A stretch of 64,000 nucleotides of DNA from Chimonanthus salicifolius (GCA_013350335.1 CM023532.1:36209708-36273707), one strand, 5' to 3'. Shown: positions 34,761-46,154, counted from the stretch's first letter. Numbers and translations: made by a program. The notes: generated by a model not told the origin, from the letters alone.

Positions 34761-35590
34761 GGCTTCATAGAGGATTTATCTTCCAACTGTTTCCGTGGAG
34801 TTCAAGAGAGGGAGGGAAGAGACATAGGGTTTGAATTTTGATGACTTTGACTTTTGTATATACTGAGTTATTTAACAAATTAGATAACCAAATAATTATC
34901 ATTTAATAAAAGAATTGGGTCGAGTTAAAGGTTTAAATAAATGGGTCAGTCAACTAGACCCGAATCCAACCATATATGCAATTATCAGACTTGACATCCA
35001 TCCACTTAATAAAGAATTTTTTCATAGGAAAGTTATTTCTTTAATAAGTGGATTCAAATTACGGACTTAAAAAAATTAGTTAATAAAAATCTGTCAATAG
35101 AAAGTTTCATGTATTGAATTATTGAAATCCATGAAACTAAAGTAAATAGTTCCAATCTAAAACATTCATCTCATGCTCTTAGAAAAATATAATTTTATAT
35201 AGAAGAACCTTATAATATCAATAATAAGATAAATAAAGTAATGTTTATGCACTCTAATTTTTATGATCTATGTCATCATTTAATTAGGAAAAATATAAGG
35301 AATACTGTTTTTTTTTTGTCAAATATAGGAGTGTCTCAATTGATAAAACTCTTTTTTTTTTTTTTTTCATTTATTAACGTAACAATCATCAGCCAGAATC
35401 TTATCTATTTGCCTATAAAAAAATCGCTATCTTAAAATGTGGTATTTCCCAACAAAAATCTGATAAAATTGGCCAATAATTTTTGGATATGGTGAGAACT
35501 CTATGTAAATATCAAGAAATGTTTACAAATTAGTAAAAAATTAGCCTGCCAATATTTCAGACAAAATGGGCTACAAGTTCTACCTATTTT
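34758..35590. other. Intergenic, no gene seen
   Basis: AT-rich with homopolymer T runs. No coding sequence. Confidence 0.45.
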
Positions 35591-35784
35591 ACCCACCGCT
35601 GGATAGCTCAATTGGTGGCCTCTCTCATCAGAAAGGGAGGGGTCCCCGGTTTGAGTCCCAGTGGCTCATACCCTGGGGTGTGGGTGTGATGGCGCTCTCC
35701 TCAGGAGTTTTAGGAGGGCAATTGCCAAGGCGAAAGTTGTGGTGAGTCTGAGATTTCTCATGTGACTTCAAAAAAAAAAAAAAG
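35591..35784 (+). mobile_element. tRNA-derived SINE, intact with tail and target duplication
   Basis: A box A (TGGATAGCTCAATTGGTGGC) and box B (GGTTTGAGTCCC) lie at tRNA-like spacing in the first 80 bp, and it ends in about 14 A residues. Flanks GTTCTACCTATTTT (35577-35590) and GTTCTATCCATTTT (35785-35798) are a 14-bp target-site duplication with two mismatches. A reverse-oriented relative is at 48437-48616. Confidence 0.75.
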
Positions 35785-35798
35785 GTTCTATCCATTTT

Positions 35799-36639
35799 GG
35801 TCGATATTTTGGAATATAGGTGAAAATTGATTTTTTGAAAAAAATAAAACAATTAATCGGAAATGGACTGAAATGATTGTTATTCTAGTGGATCATATAT
35901 ATCGACCGACATTAAAATCTTAGAATAAGATTGAGGAACGTGATATCATTTATTTCCTTTTGAATTCATAAATTGAACAACCAAATGACAGCTTAATGTA
36001 TGGGCCTTACTGAAGTGTATATCAAATTGGAAATTTCTCTTCTTTACTGACTAATACAATCAGTCTGATTATAGTTGGATTGGGCATGGAAATGAATTAG
36101 ATCGGACCTTCTCAAAATGAGTTCCTTTTAGTTTTGACTCGGCTGGAGTTTAGTCAACTTTATTTTGTATTAATAATAATTTAATTAATTTATTAAATGA
36201 TTTAACACAAAATTAATTTATTGATCGATTAAATAAGGAAGATAAGCTCTTATGCTTCACTTCATAGATAAATGGGTCACGGTTCTTGATTGGACTTGGA
36301 CTTTTTGAAATTTCTAGGTTTCGGGCATGAATTCTATGTTATTTGGCAGGTAAGGTTGAAAAATTTGGCACTATATCAAGTTATGAAAATCCAATATTTC
36401 TATAGTTTGTGGCAATTTGTGTCGGATCTAACCTGATGAAAAGCACACATTCAGGTTTATGCGGCTCAGGCCGGGCTCATTTTTAGCCCAAATATGAGGC
36501 TCAATTTAGAATTTGGATCGTATCTGGGCTAATTTTAGGCCCAAAAATAGAATTGGGTCTGGTAAGGCCTAGTACATAAAAGTCCTAGGTTGGACTGAAA
36601 GTCTGAATTTGAGCCACATTTGAGGTGTTCAACTTGCCG
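35799..36639. other. Intergenic, no gene seen
   Basis: AT-rich. An ATCGACCGACATT remnant near 35900 may be a scrap of the palindromic MITE family. Confidence 0.4.
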
Positions 36640-36713
36640 TGATTCAGAGTTTCTTGATCAGTAAACCAGAATCTTCCTGATGCTGTTCTTCCAAGTGATG
36701 TATTTGTTCTACC

Positions 36714-38062
36714 CCGGCCCGGCCTAACTATAAGGCAAGTTAGGCCTAGGCCTTAGACCCCCATTTAAAAGGGCCCCACTCCTATTTTGATTGTATGGTG
36801 GACTGAATGGGATTGAGAGACAGAGCATGTGGAAAAGGGGACAACACTAAGCATGTTCAGGTCCAGCCTAACTATATGCCAAGTTAGGGCTGGGCCTTAG
36901 GCCCCCATTTAAAAAGGGCCCCACTCCTATTTTGATTGCATGGTGGACTGAATGGGATTGAGAGACAGAGCATGTGGAAAAGGGGACAAGGCTAAGCATG
37001 TTCAGGTCTAGCCTAACTATAAGGCAAATTAGGCCTGAACCTTAGGCCCCCATTTGAAAAAGGCCCCACTCCTATTTTGATTGCATGGTGGAGTGGATGA
37101 GATTGAGAGACAAAGCATATGGAAAAATGGACATGTCTAAGCCTGTTTGGCTTAGATGAAAAATGGTAAAACCATTTGCAATGGGAGGAAATACAAAGTA
37201 TTCAATTTTTGAGGGATTTGTCAAGAGTTTTTTTTTTCTTTTTTTTTAATTATGATAAGATATTTGGTAATAAATACTCTACAATTGAAATGAAACTAGT
37301 TGTAGTAGAGGTATTCATCGAGAGTTAGGACATAGTTTTAGAAAATACTCAATCATTGAAGATCTCTAATTTTGATCATAGACCTAAAGGATCTTTCATC
37401 TAATAAGTGGATCAAATATTTCGAAAATTACATATGTTGGCAAAGAGATATAAGGGCTACAAAGGTAGAAAAATTCGGTAATTTCAAGCACTCAAGAGTC
37501 AAGAGAGACCTCTTTTGTTGATAAACTAAGCAATTGATTAAAGTATTTTAGATGAGGAGAACATATTTCAAAGGATTCTCCTAGCCATTTCTTGTATTGT
37601 TTGTATTTTCTATGGGTGTTGATTTGTGAATTTGTAGGGCTGGTATTTTGGATTATTTTGTGCTTCTTTTGGTTTAAGTTTGTGCCTATAAAATTTTATT
37701 TAACAATATATTTTCTGTCTATAAATCATGCTGTGACTTTTAATTTAGAGATTTTTGATGAGGTAGTAGAATAATAGAGGACATTGTAACCATTCATCAA
37801 TTCTTTTATTTTCATATTGTTATGTTCTATTGTTTTTAAACCTTTAAATTTAACTCATTTTAATTTTTATTAATTTAAAGAATAAATGAATTAACCATAT
37901 TTGCAATTATTTTTTAACAAAACATGAATACAAAAATTTAATTAGTAATTTTACATTTTAAAAAGTAAGAAAAATAGATTTTAGATAATTTTATTATTAT
38001 ATATGAAGAAGGCTCTCTTTAGATTTTTCGTCTCACGCGTCAACACGTGTCGAGCTGCCCTG
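36714..38062. mobile_element. hAT-like non-autonomous element in the sulfotransferase pseudogene
   Basis: Delimited by exact 8-bp copies GTTCTACC (36706-36713, 38063-38070). The intact paralogue reads straight through the site (TTCGTTCTATCATGGC near 42537). The right end ...GAGCTGCCCTG, inverted CAGGGCAGC, and left end CCGGCCCGGCC are consistent with degraded CAGGG-type hAT termini. The left half is a 144-bp tandem triplication. No transposase frame; the frame near 37592-37774 is chance. Confidence 0.65.
36722..37155. repeat. Three tandem copies of a 144-bp unit
   Basis: GCCTAACTAT recurs at 36722, 36866 and 37011. Each unit contains GGCCCCCATTT, GGGCCCCACTCCTATTTTGA and GATTGAGAGACA. Units 1 and 2 are closest. 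They lie inside the hAT-like element, near its left terminus. Confidence 0.85.
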
Positions 38063-39251
38063 GTTCTACCCATGGCATCTGTGAGATGATTCACATAATC
38101 TCCCACTTCTCCCCGCCTGAAAAACTTGTCGGCAGCCATTTATCTTTTGCTCTCCCCCCCTTCTTGTTCACCTCCAAACTGCTCCAATTCTCTAAACTAC
38201 ACAGCCTCCATATTTCATCTACTGCCCCTTCTTCTTCCTCCTCCGGAGCGAATGGAAAACATATGAAATGGGCCAGCCTTTTCAAATTCATTGCAGGCTC
38301 TTGTTTGATTTCCTCATACTTCAAAAACAAGACTCTGTTTGGCCTCTGTATGCTCTGTTTCCAGTATCCCAAGACATGATCCCAGTAAGGACCATACAAG
38401 CACAACCCTTGGCAGAATTTTTCCAAGGCCTCCTCTGCATTGATGGGTCCCTGAGCTTCCTTTCGGAACACATTGAAGAAATGAGACATGGATACAAAAG
38501 TATCTCTCGGGTTTCGGTATATGTAAACAACCCGACAGCCGGAATCGATCACCGATCTCGGCAGCGAGGAATATGGAATGTGTTGGCGGCGAGCACCGGA
38601 TGCGTTTCGTACTTGTACCGGCCGTGGTTGACGACTGCGAAGGTGAGTGCCTGATTTGGGTATAGAAGCAAGGAAGAGATCAGTGTCTCTAGCTTGTAAG
38701 TGTTTCTGGCTTGACAATACTGCTTGTGAGATCTTTAATGGGCACCAGAAACCCTGATAACGATAGATATCGCCGACGAGATCGACCTCTTTGGGAAGAG
38801 CATGCATTAATTCTCTGCATTCATGTCTTATATCTCCATCATCAAGGTAAACCCTAGCCATTTTTGAGATTGAACTTTGGTTTCAGAGATCAATCAGAGG
38901 ACTATGGATACTTGCAGCAATTGTTGAGGCTACACTAGGTATCAAGTATTTGAAAAAAAAAGGGATTAAGACATTACAGACGAATTTGGATACAATGCTA
39001 CTAAATTAATGCTAATGATGTTTCTCGTGATTGGTCTACAAAATTCTAACTAGGGCTCTTAACGGGCTGAGTTTGGATTTCACATCTCACGGTGGTTGGC
39101 AATGGTATGAGCCTACTGTAGTATTTTTATGACTCAACCCGTCTGAAAAGAAAATGGGTGCGGTTGAAGCTGATTGGTTAGTGTCTCAATATGATAAATT
39201 GAATAAATTGGAATAACCAATTCTAAGAATTAAAAAGCTTAGCGTTCTTGT

Positions 39252-39598
39252 TGGTAGGCTTTATTGAATGTATTGACGGATCTGATCGTCGGCCGAGCTC
39301 CATGCTGAGCTTGCACGGAGTTAAAGGGGGACAACGCCCTCTTATTTGGGGTCACGGGGTAGAGCACTCAAGTCAATTTTTTTTATTAGAAGGTAATTTT
39401 GTAATTTCGCATTATGTGTCATTTTGTGAGAAAGAGAGCAGAACATTTATAACGAGTGCCATTTCTTCTTCATTTTTGCATTCGAACTCAGGCATACCGA
39501 AAGGGAACCATATAAAATCTTTGTGTTGTGGTGTTGATTTTCTTCTTTACTCGATATTGCTGTTTCTGTGAGATAGGAAAGACGTTTTCCTACCAACA
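39252..39598. mobile_element. 347-bp solo LTR, probably copia-like
   Basis: Starts TGGTAGGCTTTATTG and ends TTTCCTACCAACA, flanked by exact CTTGT (39247-39251, 39599-39603). The paralogous unit reads ATTCTTGTGAAAT without insertion (near 43770). TG...CA ends and a 5-bp duplication indicate an LTR; size and TTGGTAGG/CCTACCAA ends suggest copia. The frame 39248-39571 is a shadow. Confidence 0.65.
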
Positions 39599-39847
39599 CT
39601 TGTAAAATATGGAATCAAATATTTAAAAATGTGAAAAAGTCTCAACTATATTGTGATTTTCCTTATTTCTTATTGTATGTCTGATTGATGAAAAATATTT
39701 TTTTTTTGAAGAGGTGGCAGGTTGAGCAGGTCAGCCTTTTGTTGCAAGGATCCGACCCATCAAGAAGTCGGGGTTTTAAGCGTTGTCCAATCTTGATCTT
39801 CAGTCTTTGACCTACCATTTGCTAAAATATTGATTCTGCCCCAGGGG

Positions 39848-40085
39848 GAAAAAAAAATGGTCCATCCTAGATCTCGGCTGAGACACCGAGATCTCAGGTC
39901 CACCGAATATCGGTCGATATTTCTCTCTCTCCTTTTTTTTTAAAAATCTCGACCGTATCTGCCGATATTGGCTAGATCTCGGTTATATCGGCCGAGATCT
40001 CGCCCCTACGGCCAATACATCTCATATCAGCCGAAAAATCTCAGACGTCCAAAACCCTTATCGGTCAAGATTTCGACCCGTGACT
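39848..40085. mobile_element. MITE-like segment of the ATCGGCCGAT family
   Basis: Starts near CCAGGGGGAAAA and ends near TTTCGACCCGTG, with repeated GATCTCGGCYGAGAT and ATCGGTCGATATTT palindromes. Flanks ATTCTGCC and ACTCTGTC match 6 of 8. Absent at the corresponding place in unit B. Confidence 0.4.
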
Positions 40086-40270
40086 CTGTCCTGAGTCGAT
40101 TGGGCCCAGACCAAGGCCCGTTGAATGCCCACTCTACCAACTAAAATAGATATTGTGACTTGTGTGGATGAAATATACTAGTAAAACTATACATGTTTCG
40201 CACGTCCTACTTTCGTGTAGTTATTTACTTTCACGCTATTATTATATTAACTAAAGAAGATTAGTGCATC

Positions 40271-41033
40271 TACATGACAATGAAAGGTGGATGTTTCTCC
40301 CTCGGACGCGATTCAATCCTCAAACTTGACTCTCTTACAGCAACTCTGTATCGACTCAGGCTCAACTCAGCTCAGCTCTCAAAAATCAAATTTAACTTTG
40401 CAGAGAAAGAATAAACTCTGTACAGTATTCAACTCTAAGCTATTACATATATTTATATTCTCTAGCCAACTTTAGAGCTATCACAATTAAACTCAAACTC
40501 TAAACTAATATAAGTCAAATACATCTCTTAATTAGAGGTAAATCCAAACTAATAATCCTAATTACACAATAATTTTATTAATATTAAAACTTTAAATATA
40601 TTCTAACAAACTTCGATTTGAAAACAGACTTTGAGGTAAGGAGAACCGAACGATACTTGTATCGAGCTTATGAATTTATATGAATGTTTTATTATTGATT
40701 TTCTTACAATATTGCTGAAGAATGATTGCAATGAGATTATATAATGTTGTTTTGCCCATTGAATGATTATGAAGTGAATAGCCATTGGAAAACATGATTA
40801 TGATAATAACTATGTTGATGACGATGAATGAATGAAAGTGTGAGATTCCACAGGTTAATGAGCTTCAAAAATATACAATAAATATAATGTTGTTTTACCT
40901 AATCGTTCAATAAATATATATACAAATGAAAAAGATAGTTTTTAAGTCTTTGTTTCAATTTACAATAATTATAAAAAATATACAAATGTGTTAAATTATA
41001 TACTAATTTGGACTCTTTCAAAGAGGGGTGTAA
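40271..41033. other. Intergenic, no gene seen
   Basis: AT-rich; no coding region supported. Confidence 0.45.
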
Positions 41034-41210
41034 ATATTGGATTTTAATGATATCGGCCATATCGGACAATATCTCAGATATTGGATATTGGCCAATATCA
41101 CTCTCTCTCCCTTTTTCTAAAAAAATGTGGTTGCCTTTTTTTTTTTTTGTCTTTTTTAAAAAATACTGGAAATAAATAAAAATATCAATTGATATCGGCC
41201 GATATATCCA
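41034..41210. mobile_element. ATCGGCCGAT-family fragment
   Basis: Begins AGGGGTGTAAATATTGG, as complete copies do, and ends within GATATCGGCCGATATATCC. The right terminus is lost. Confidence 0.5.
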
Positions 41211-42469
41211 TGCTTCAAAATTACAATGATGAATATTTACAGACTGTACCTATTTAATTTTATATCCTATTTGAATGGAAGTTTTAATTAATTTAGAGTT
41301 TAAAAATATTTTAACAATTGGTATTTTCTTGTATATTGATTAAAAGTTAAAACTATTATTCTAATTTCACCATCCTTTGTGAACGAGTCTACTTGGGAAA
41401 CGGGCTGTAAACACTTCATTTGAAGAACTCTGTGCACTGAATAGCCACCAATTGCACTGCCATTTCCACAAGGGTAGAAAACTAGAAATGTCATTTCCTC
41501 AATAATTCTTTCCATGGTGGCCCGTTATCAAATCCGTCGGTGTCCAAATGAGCCTCAATCATATTACATTTAAAAAAAAAAATTAGAAATATTTTTACTA
41601 AAAAATAAACTCATTCCCACTGTCAACGTGGTGGGTGCATGCTTTTACATGCATGTGTTGAAAGACCTACTGATTAATTTTGATACAAATTGGGAATAAT
41701 TTTTACAATGTTTTATTTCTAAATTTCATAGTATATTTTTAGGAAAGGGTAGAATAGTCTTTTGCCATTAATTTTCCTATAAGTTCACTTGTAATTTTCG
41801 ATTTTATTAAGGAATAAAAAATTATTTTTGGAACCATTTTCCATCTCCAATTTCTGAATATTAGAATTGTAAAATTGATTCTAAGCTTTGCTTGGGAGCT
41901 TCGATCGTTATCCAGATCTTTAGATCCACTTTCGATATTCAGGTTAAACCCAGATAAATAGTATGAAATTAAATTGATGCATTGTTTAGACTTGAGTTCT
42001 GATTTATGCATTAATTTTCATCTTTCTCTTATTTTGATTATTTGATTTTAAATACTCAACCCTAAACATTGATTTCATGGGAACTGGGCTTCTTAAGTGG
42101 ATTATTAATTATACGAAGAGACCATACACAATTGTTTGAAATCTAATTGGCCCATGCTTTTCAATTTGCTATAAATTTGAAACCCTCAAGCCTAAGGAAC
42201 AACGAGTTGTCTTCCCCGCTTTGCATCCGGTTTTGGAAAATGATTAAAAGAGTAACATGATTCTATATTTCGATAAAATATGTATAAAACCATATGAATA
42301 TATCGTGCTTGATCATTTCGACCTCACTTATTGGATGAATTAGAGTAACAATTAAGGAAATAGGCGAAACACAAGCAATTAGAATTGAGAAAAAGATGTT
42401 TTATTGGACACGGATTCAAGATCCAGTTGAAACTCACAGCCTAGACGACTAAGGGAAGATGCAGGCAAT
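41211..42469. other. Intergenic, no gene seen
   Basis: AT-rich; the minus-strand frames at 41300-41515 and 41739-42011 have no recognisable features. Confidence 0.45.
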
Positions 42470-42484
42470 CGTGATTCAGAGTTT

Positions 42485-43447
42485 CTAGATCAGTAGACCA
42501 GAATCTCCCAAGTGGAACTTTTCCATATGATTTATTCGTTCTATCATGGCATCAGTGAGATGATTCACATAATCTCCCACTTCTCCCCGCCTGAAAAACT
42601 TGTCAGCACCTATTTCATTTCCCGTCATCCCCTTCTTGTTCACCTCCAAACTGCTCAAATTCTCAAAACTACACAGCCTCCATATTTCATCTACCACCCC
42701 TTCTTCTTCTTCCTCCGGAGAGAATGGAAAACCTATGAATTGGGCCAGCCTTTTCAAATTCACTGCAGGCTCTTGTTTGATTTCCTCATACTTCAAAAAC
42801 AAGACTCTGTTTGGCCTCTGTATGCTCTGTTTCCAGTATCCCAAGACATGATCCCAGTAAGGACCATACAAGCACAACCCTTGGCAGAACTTCTCCACCG
42901 CCTCCTCTGCATTGATGGGTCCCTGAACTTCCGTTCGGAACACATTGAAGAAATGAGACATGGATACAAAAGTATCTCTCGGGTTTCGGTATATGTAAAC
43001 AACCCGACAGCCGGAATCGATCACCGATCTCGGCAGCGAGGAATACGGAATGTGTGTTGAGAAGATCCTGGGGGAGGGAATGTTGGTTACATCAGGTATC
43101 TGGTTGCCTCCATAGATATCAACCTCCAAGAAGGGGATAAGGTCATGGGGGTTGGCGGTGAGCAAAGGATGCTCTTCGTGCTTGTATCGGCCGCGGTTGA
43201 CGACTGCGAAGGCGAGCGCCTTCAACCAGGTGGTGCCTGATTTGGGTATAGAAGACAGGAAGATATCAGAGTCTCTAGCTTGGAAGTGTTTCTGGCTTGT
43301 CAATACCCCTTGTAAGTTCTTTGGTGAGCACCAGAAACCCTGATAACGATAGATATCGCCGACGAGACCGACCTTTTTGGGAAGAGAATGGATGAATTCT
43401 CTGCATTCATCTCTTATGTCTCCATCATCAATGTAAGTCTTTGCCAT
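42485..43447 (-). CDS. Cytosolic sulfotransferase (SOT family), 320 residues
   Basis: A PAPS-dependent enzyme transferring sulfate to a small hydroxylated acceptor; plant relatives act on flavonols, hydroxyjasmonate, brassinosteroids or desulfoglucosinolates, and the acceptor here cannot be read from sequence. ATG at 43445-43447. Motifs in order: SIPKSGTTWLKAL with the 5'-phosphosulfate loop PKSGTTW (68-74); STHIPY with the presumed catalytic His132; the 3'-phosphate site YIYRNPRDTFVSMSHF (151-166, Arg and Ser present); C-terminal RRGEVGDYVNH (286-296), the second PAPS contact. Length is typical, there is no signal or transit peptide, so cytosolic, and it is intronless like most plant SOTs. 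It is the functional partner of the pseudogene at 36640-38861. Promoter not obvious; a minus-strand AATAAA at 42399-42404 could be the poly(A) signal. Confidence 0.9.
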   Translation of the reverse strand: MAKTYIDDGDIRDECREFIHSLPKKVGLVGDIYRYQGFWCSPKNLQGVLTSQKHFQARDSDIFLSSIPKSGTTWLKALAFAVVNRGRYKHEEHPLLTANPHDLIPFLEVDIYGGNQIPDVTNIPSPRIFSTHIPYSSLPRSVIDSGCRVVYIYRNPRDTFVSMSHFFNVFRTEVQGPINAEEAVEKFCQGLCLYGPYWDHVLGYWKQSIQRPNRVLFLKYEEIKQEPAVNLKRLAQFIGFPFSPEEEEEGVVDEIWRLCSFENLSSLEVNKKGMTGNEIGADKFFRRGEVGDYVNHLTDAMIERINHMEKFHLGDSGLLI

Positions 43448-43930
43448 TTTTGAGATCGAACGTTGGTTTCAGAAATCAATCACAGGACTGGGGGTACTTG
43501 CAACTACTGTTTATGCTACACTATTAATAGTTGAGTCCAATGCTACTAAATTAATGTTAATATCTTTGTCATGATTTTATGGACAGATCACTTAGATTAC
43601 TGGTCTACCAACTAGGGCTCTTAACGGGCTGAGTTTGGATTGCACATCTAAAGGTAGATGGTAATGGTCTGAGCCTAATTGAGTAAATGGGTGCAGTTGG
43701 AGCAGACCCGTTAGTGTCTTAATATGATAATGGAGTGAATTGGAATAATCAGTTCTAAGAATTAGAATTAGAATTCTTGTGAAATAAGGAATCGAATATT
43801 AAAAAAATAAATATGGAAAAGTTTGAACTACCTTATGATTTTGAAGAGGTGGCAGGTTGAGCAGGTGAGCCTTCTGTTGTTAGGATCCGAGTCATTAAGA
43901 ATGTCGGGCTTTTAAGTGGCCGCTCATTTT

Positions 43931-44147
43931 AACACTTACAAAATTTGTTAGGAGACACGGGATAGAATGAAATTTCTATACTACTCCTACTGGTGTACCG
44001 CTCATCAAATAATATGTACCGATAACACGTTGCCCTATATGTATATGTTCTGCATATGGTGTACGATACTTGATGAGTAGTATACTGGTAGGCGTAAAAT
44101 GTGAATTTCACTCTATTCCGTGTCTCGTAACAAATTTTACCTGTGTT
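43931..44147. mobile_element. 217-bp MITE with long terminal inverted repeats
   Basis: Ends AACACTTACAAAATTTGTTA and, inverted, AACACAGGTAAAATTTGTTA are 45-bp inverted repeats (43931-43976, 44102-44147) continuing through GAGACACGG. It lies in the upstream flank of the intact sulfotransferase and is missing from unit A. Flanks carry a diverged direct repeat of about 33 bp (GGCTTTTAAGTGG and GCCTTTTAAGTGT). Superfamily not settled. Confidence 0.65.
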
Positions 44148-44390
44148 AGAATGGCTGGCCTTTTAAGTGTTGGCTAATTTTGAATCGATTGGGCCCAGAC
44201 CAAGGCCCGTTGAAGGCCCACTTTACCAACTAAAATAGATACTGTGACTTTTCACGATTGTGGATGAAATATACTAGTAAAAGTATACATGTTTTGCACG
44301 TTGTACTTTCGTGTAGTTGTTTACTTTCACGCTATAATTATATTAACTAAAGAAGATTAGTGTATCAACATGACAACGAAAGGCGGATTC

Positions 44391-45757
44391 GTCTCCTAAA
44401 TAAAGTATTAAACACAAGTTTATTAACACCTAATATTAAAAAAGTTTATATAATTTCTTGTGATGGTCACAGTATTCAAATTTCTAATCGATGAATGGTG
44501 ACCTGTTTTTCTTCCAAAAATATCTTTAAATAAACTTTGACAGAAAAATCTTCTTTGTATCTGCACTTCACATTTGTTCCTGCTAAAAAAAATTCTTTGA
44601 AAAAGAGTCATTTTTCTCGACGAAGAAGATGACTTTTTGAGATTCTCTCGAAAGGATCTCTTGAGTGTGTAAGTTTTTCTACTCAACCACACTCGGTACT
44701 TTTGTTGAAAATGGAGCACACAAACAATAAATAAAAAATACACTATATATCAAACACAACAAAAAGACAGAAAGATTTTACGTGGTTTTTTTTTGGTATA
44801 TCTATGGGTTCAAACGAAATCCACTATATTCAAATGTAAGAAAACAAAGAAGAGACAACTGATTCTTATTATAATTTTCGCTCATCAACCTTCTCTCATA
44901 AAAAAATATATTATATAATATCTTGATTAGGGTTTAGATAGGTGCAGAGCTCGATCTACTATTGAACGAAACTTCTTTTGAAAATTTTAATTTATATGAA
45001 ATTTTATTAAATTATTAATTTGTTGAACTAAAATGTTTTTTATCGAATAGAGTAATGATCAGACGACTGAAGACGTCAAAAATTTACTTTTTAAAAGACT
45101 TTCTAGTCCTCCCTAATTCGATAGGAAAAATGACTACGACTTTTCGTTCAATTTTAATGCAATACTTTCCACAGTAGGACCACTTAGAAAATTTGGATGT
45201 ATTTTTACATCCATAATTTTTCAGCAAATACTTAAAATCTTGTTGACTTTGAAGATGGACCGTTGCTATCGTTTGGTTTTGTTGCTGACCGGTCAATGTT
45301 GATTTTTTAATGTATTTTTTATAATTTTTTAAAAGGAAGATTTGACATGTTCTTAGGTGACACGTGGCATCTTGCTGATTTACCTTTCTTCAAAAATTTA
45401 TTCTAATATAAAAAAGTTAAGATTAAGCAAATATTATGAACCATCTGATCTTAAGTGATGGTCATTGGCTATGGAAAATCCATAGTTTATCAAGAATGTC
45501 TGATCAGTTTTTTCTCAAAATTTATTAATTTCAAAGTTTACTTTTATTTTGTAAGAGCTACAAAATCTACCATATTAGATCTTTAATCCATCTTGACAGA
45601 TTTAGATCCTCTATAGAATCTATGAATTGGTCCAATCTTGCAATGATTTATAAATAAATTTCTCTCAAAATGGATTATTATATACTTTAAATGCATCATT
45701 TAGATCAAAATGTTTTTCTTTGAGAGAAACTTTTTTTTTTATATATAAAATCTCTCT
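44391..45757. other. Intergenic, possible retroelement scraps, no gene
   Basis: The stretch near 44700-44930 (ATGGAGCACACAAACAATAA, TTTTACGTGG) looks like copia-type LTR sequence. No coding region is supported; frames at 44423-44743 and 45084-45296 are featureless. Confidence 0.3.
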
Positions 45758-46042
45758 TAGGGCTGCAACTCCAGCCGGGTCGGGTTGGGTTTCAAGAAAC
45801 CCGATCCGACCCGAGTTAATATTTATGAAACTCAACTCGACCATACTCGAATTCTAACACAAATCAACCCGAATTCTAACCCGACCCGCATTTTGAATCC
45901 ATTTTAGCCGGGTCAGGTCGGGTCAAGTTCACTTGTAAAATCCTCAACTCAACCTAACCTGAATTTCACGTAGGTTTTTATCTTCTCAACCTGATCCGAC
46001 CTGCTGACTCGATTTCTCAACTCGACCCGAGTTGCAGTCCTA
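45758..46042. mobile_element. CCCGACC-rich MITE
   Basis: 285 bp with terminal inverted repeats TAGGGCTGCAACTC and TAGGACTGCAACTC (inverted from the right end). The interior is rich in CGGGTCGGGTT and GACCCGAGTT units like 14541-14948. No target duplication recognised. Confidence 0.6.
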
Positions 46043-46154
46043 CTTTTTACTTACCTCTTTTGTTCTTCTATATAGTAGTCCATTAGATCTTTTTGGTAAT
46101 TGGTTTGATATTTTGGATTGTATTCTATCTTCCACACATGTAAATCATTCCAAC

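Larger units (their letters stand above)
36640..38861 (-). pseudogene. Cytosolic sulfotransferase pseudogene
   Basis: Coding-like sequence starts at 38861 (MARVYLDDGDIRHECREL) and parallels the intact copy at 42485-43447. By comparison it lost 17 bp right after the PAPS loop (IPKSGT retained, TTWLKAL lost) and a further 97 bp. The two losses total 114 bp, so the frame shifts and then recovers at HIPYSSLPRS, deceptively leaving a 256-residue open frame (38091-38861). A further one-base shift near the C terminus ends it at EKWEIM, losing the GxxGDxxNH PAPS-binding segment. A 1349-bp transposon then splits the last coding part, whose remnant (36640-36713) still reads EDSGLLI but without the stop codon. 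The catalytic His region and YRNPRD survive, yet the 5'-phosphosulfate loop is broken, so activity is very unlikely. Confidence 0.85.
36640..40270. repeat. Sulfotransferase tandem duplication, unit A
   Basis: Matches unit B (42470-44390) from 3' of the stop codon through the coding region and upstream flank to GACCAAGGCCCGTTGAA and AAAGAAGATTAGTG. Unit A has gained a hAT-like element (36714-38062), a 347-bp solo LTR (39252-39598) and a MITE-like segment (39848-40085), all absent from unit B. Confidence 0.8.
42470..44390. repeat. Sulfotransferase tandem duplication, unit B
   Basis: Partner of 36640-40270. It lacks the three insertions of unit A but has its own 217-bp MITE at 43931-44147. Confidence 0.8.

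Noticed and set aside
35591..35784. A functional tRNA gene at the SINE promoter boxes
   Set aside because: Boxes A and B are present, but the body does not form a tRNA cloverleaf with acceptor pairing, and it has a poly-A tail and target duplication.
38047..38654. Plus-strand frames over the sulfotransferase copies (also 42512-43060)
   Set aside because: Antisense of a gene with complete sulfotransferase motifs on the minus strand; no recognisable domain.
39248..39571. 107-residue frame upstream of the sulfotransferase pseudogene
   Set aside because: It lies almost exactly within a TSD-delimited 347-bp solo LTR and begins at TTG.
44423..44743. 106-residue minus-strand frame
   Set aside because: No recognisable features, AT-rich, and next to retroelement-like sequence.
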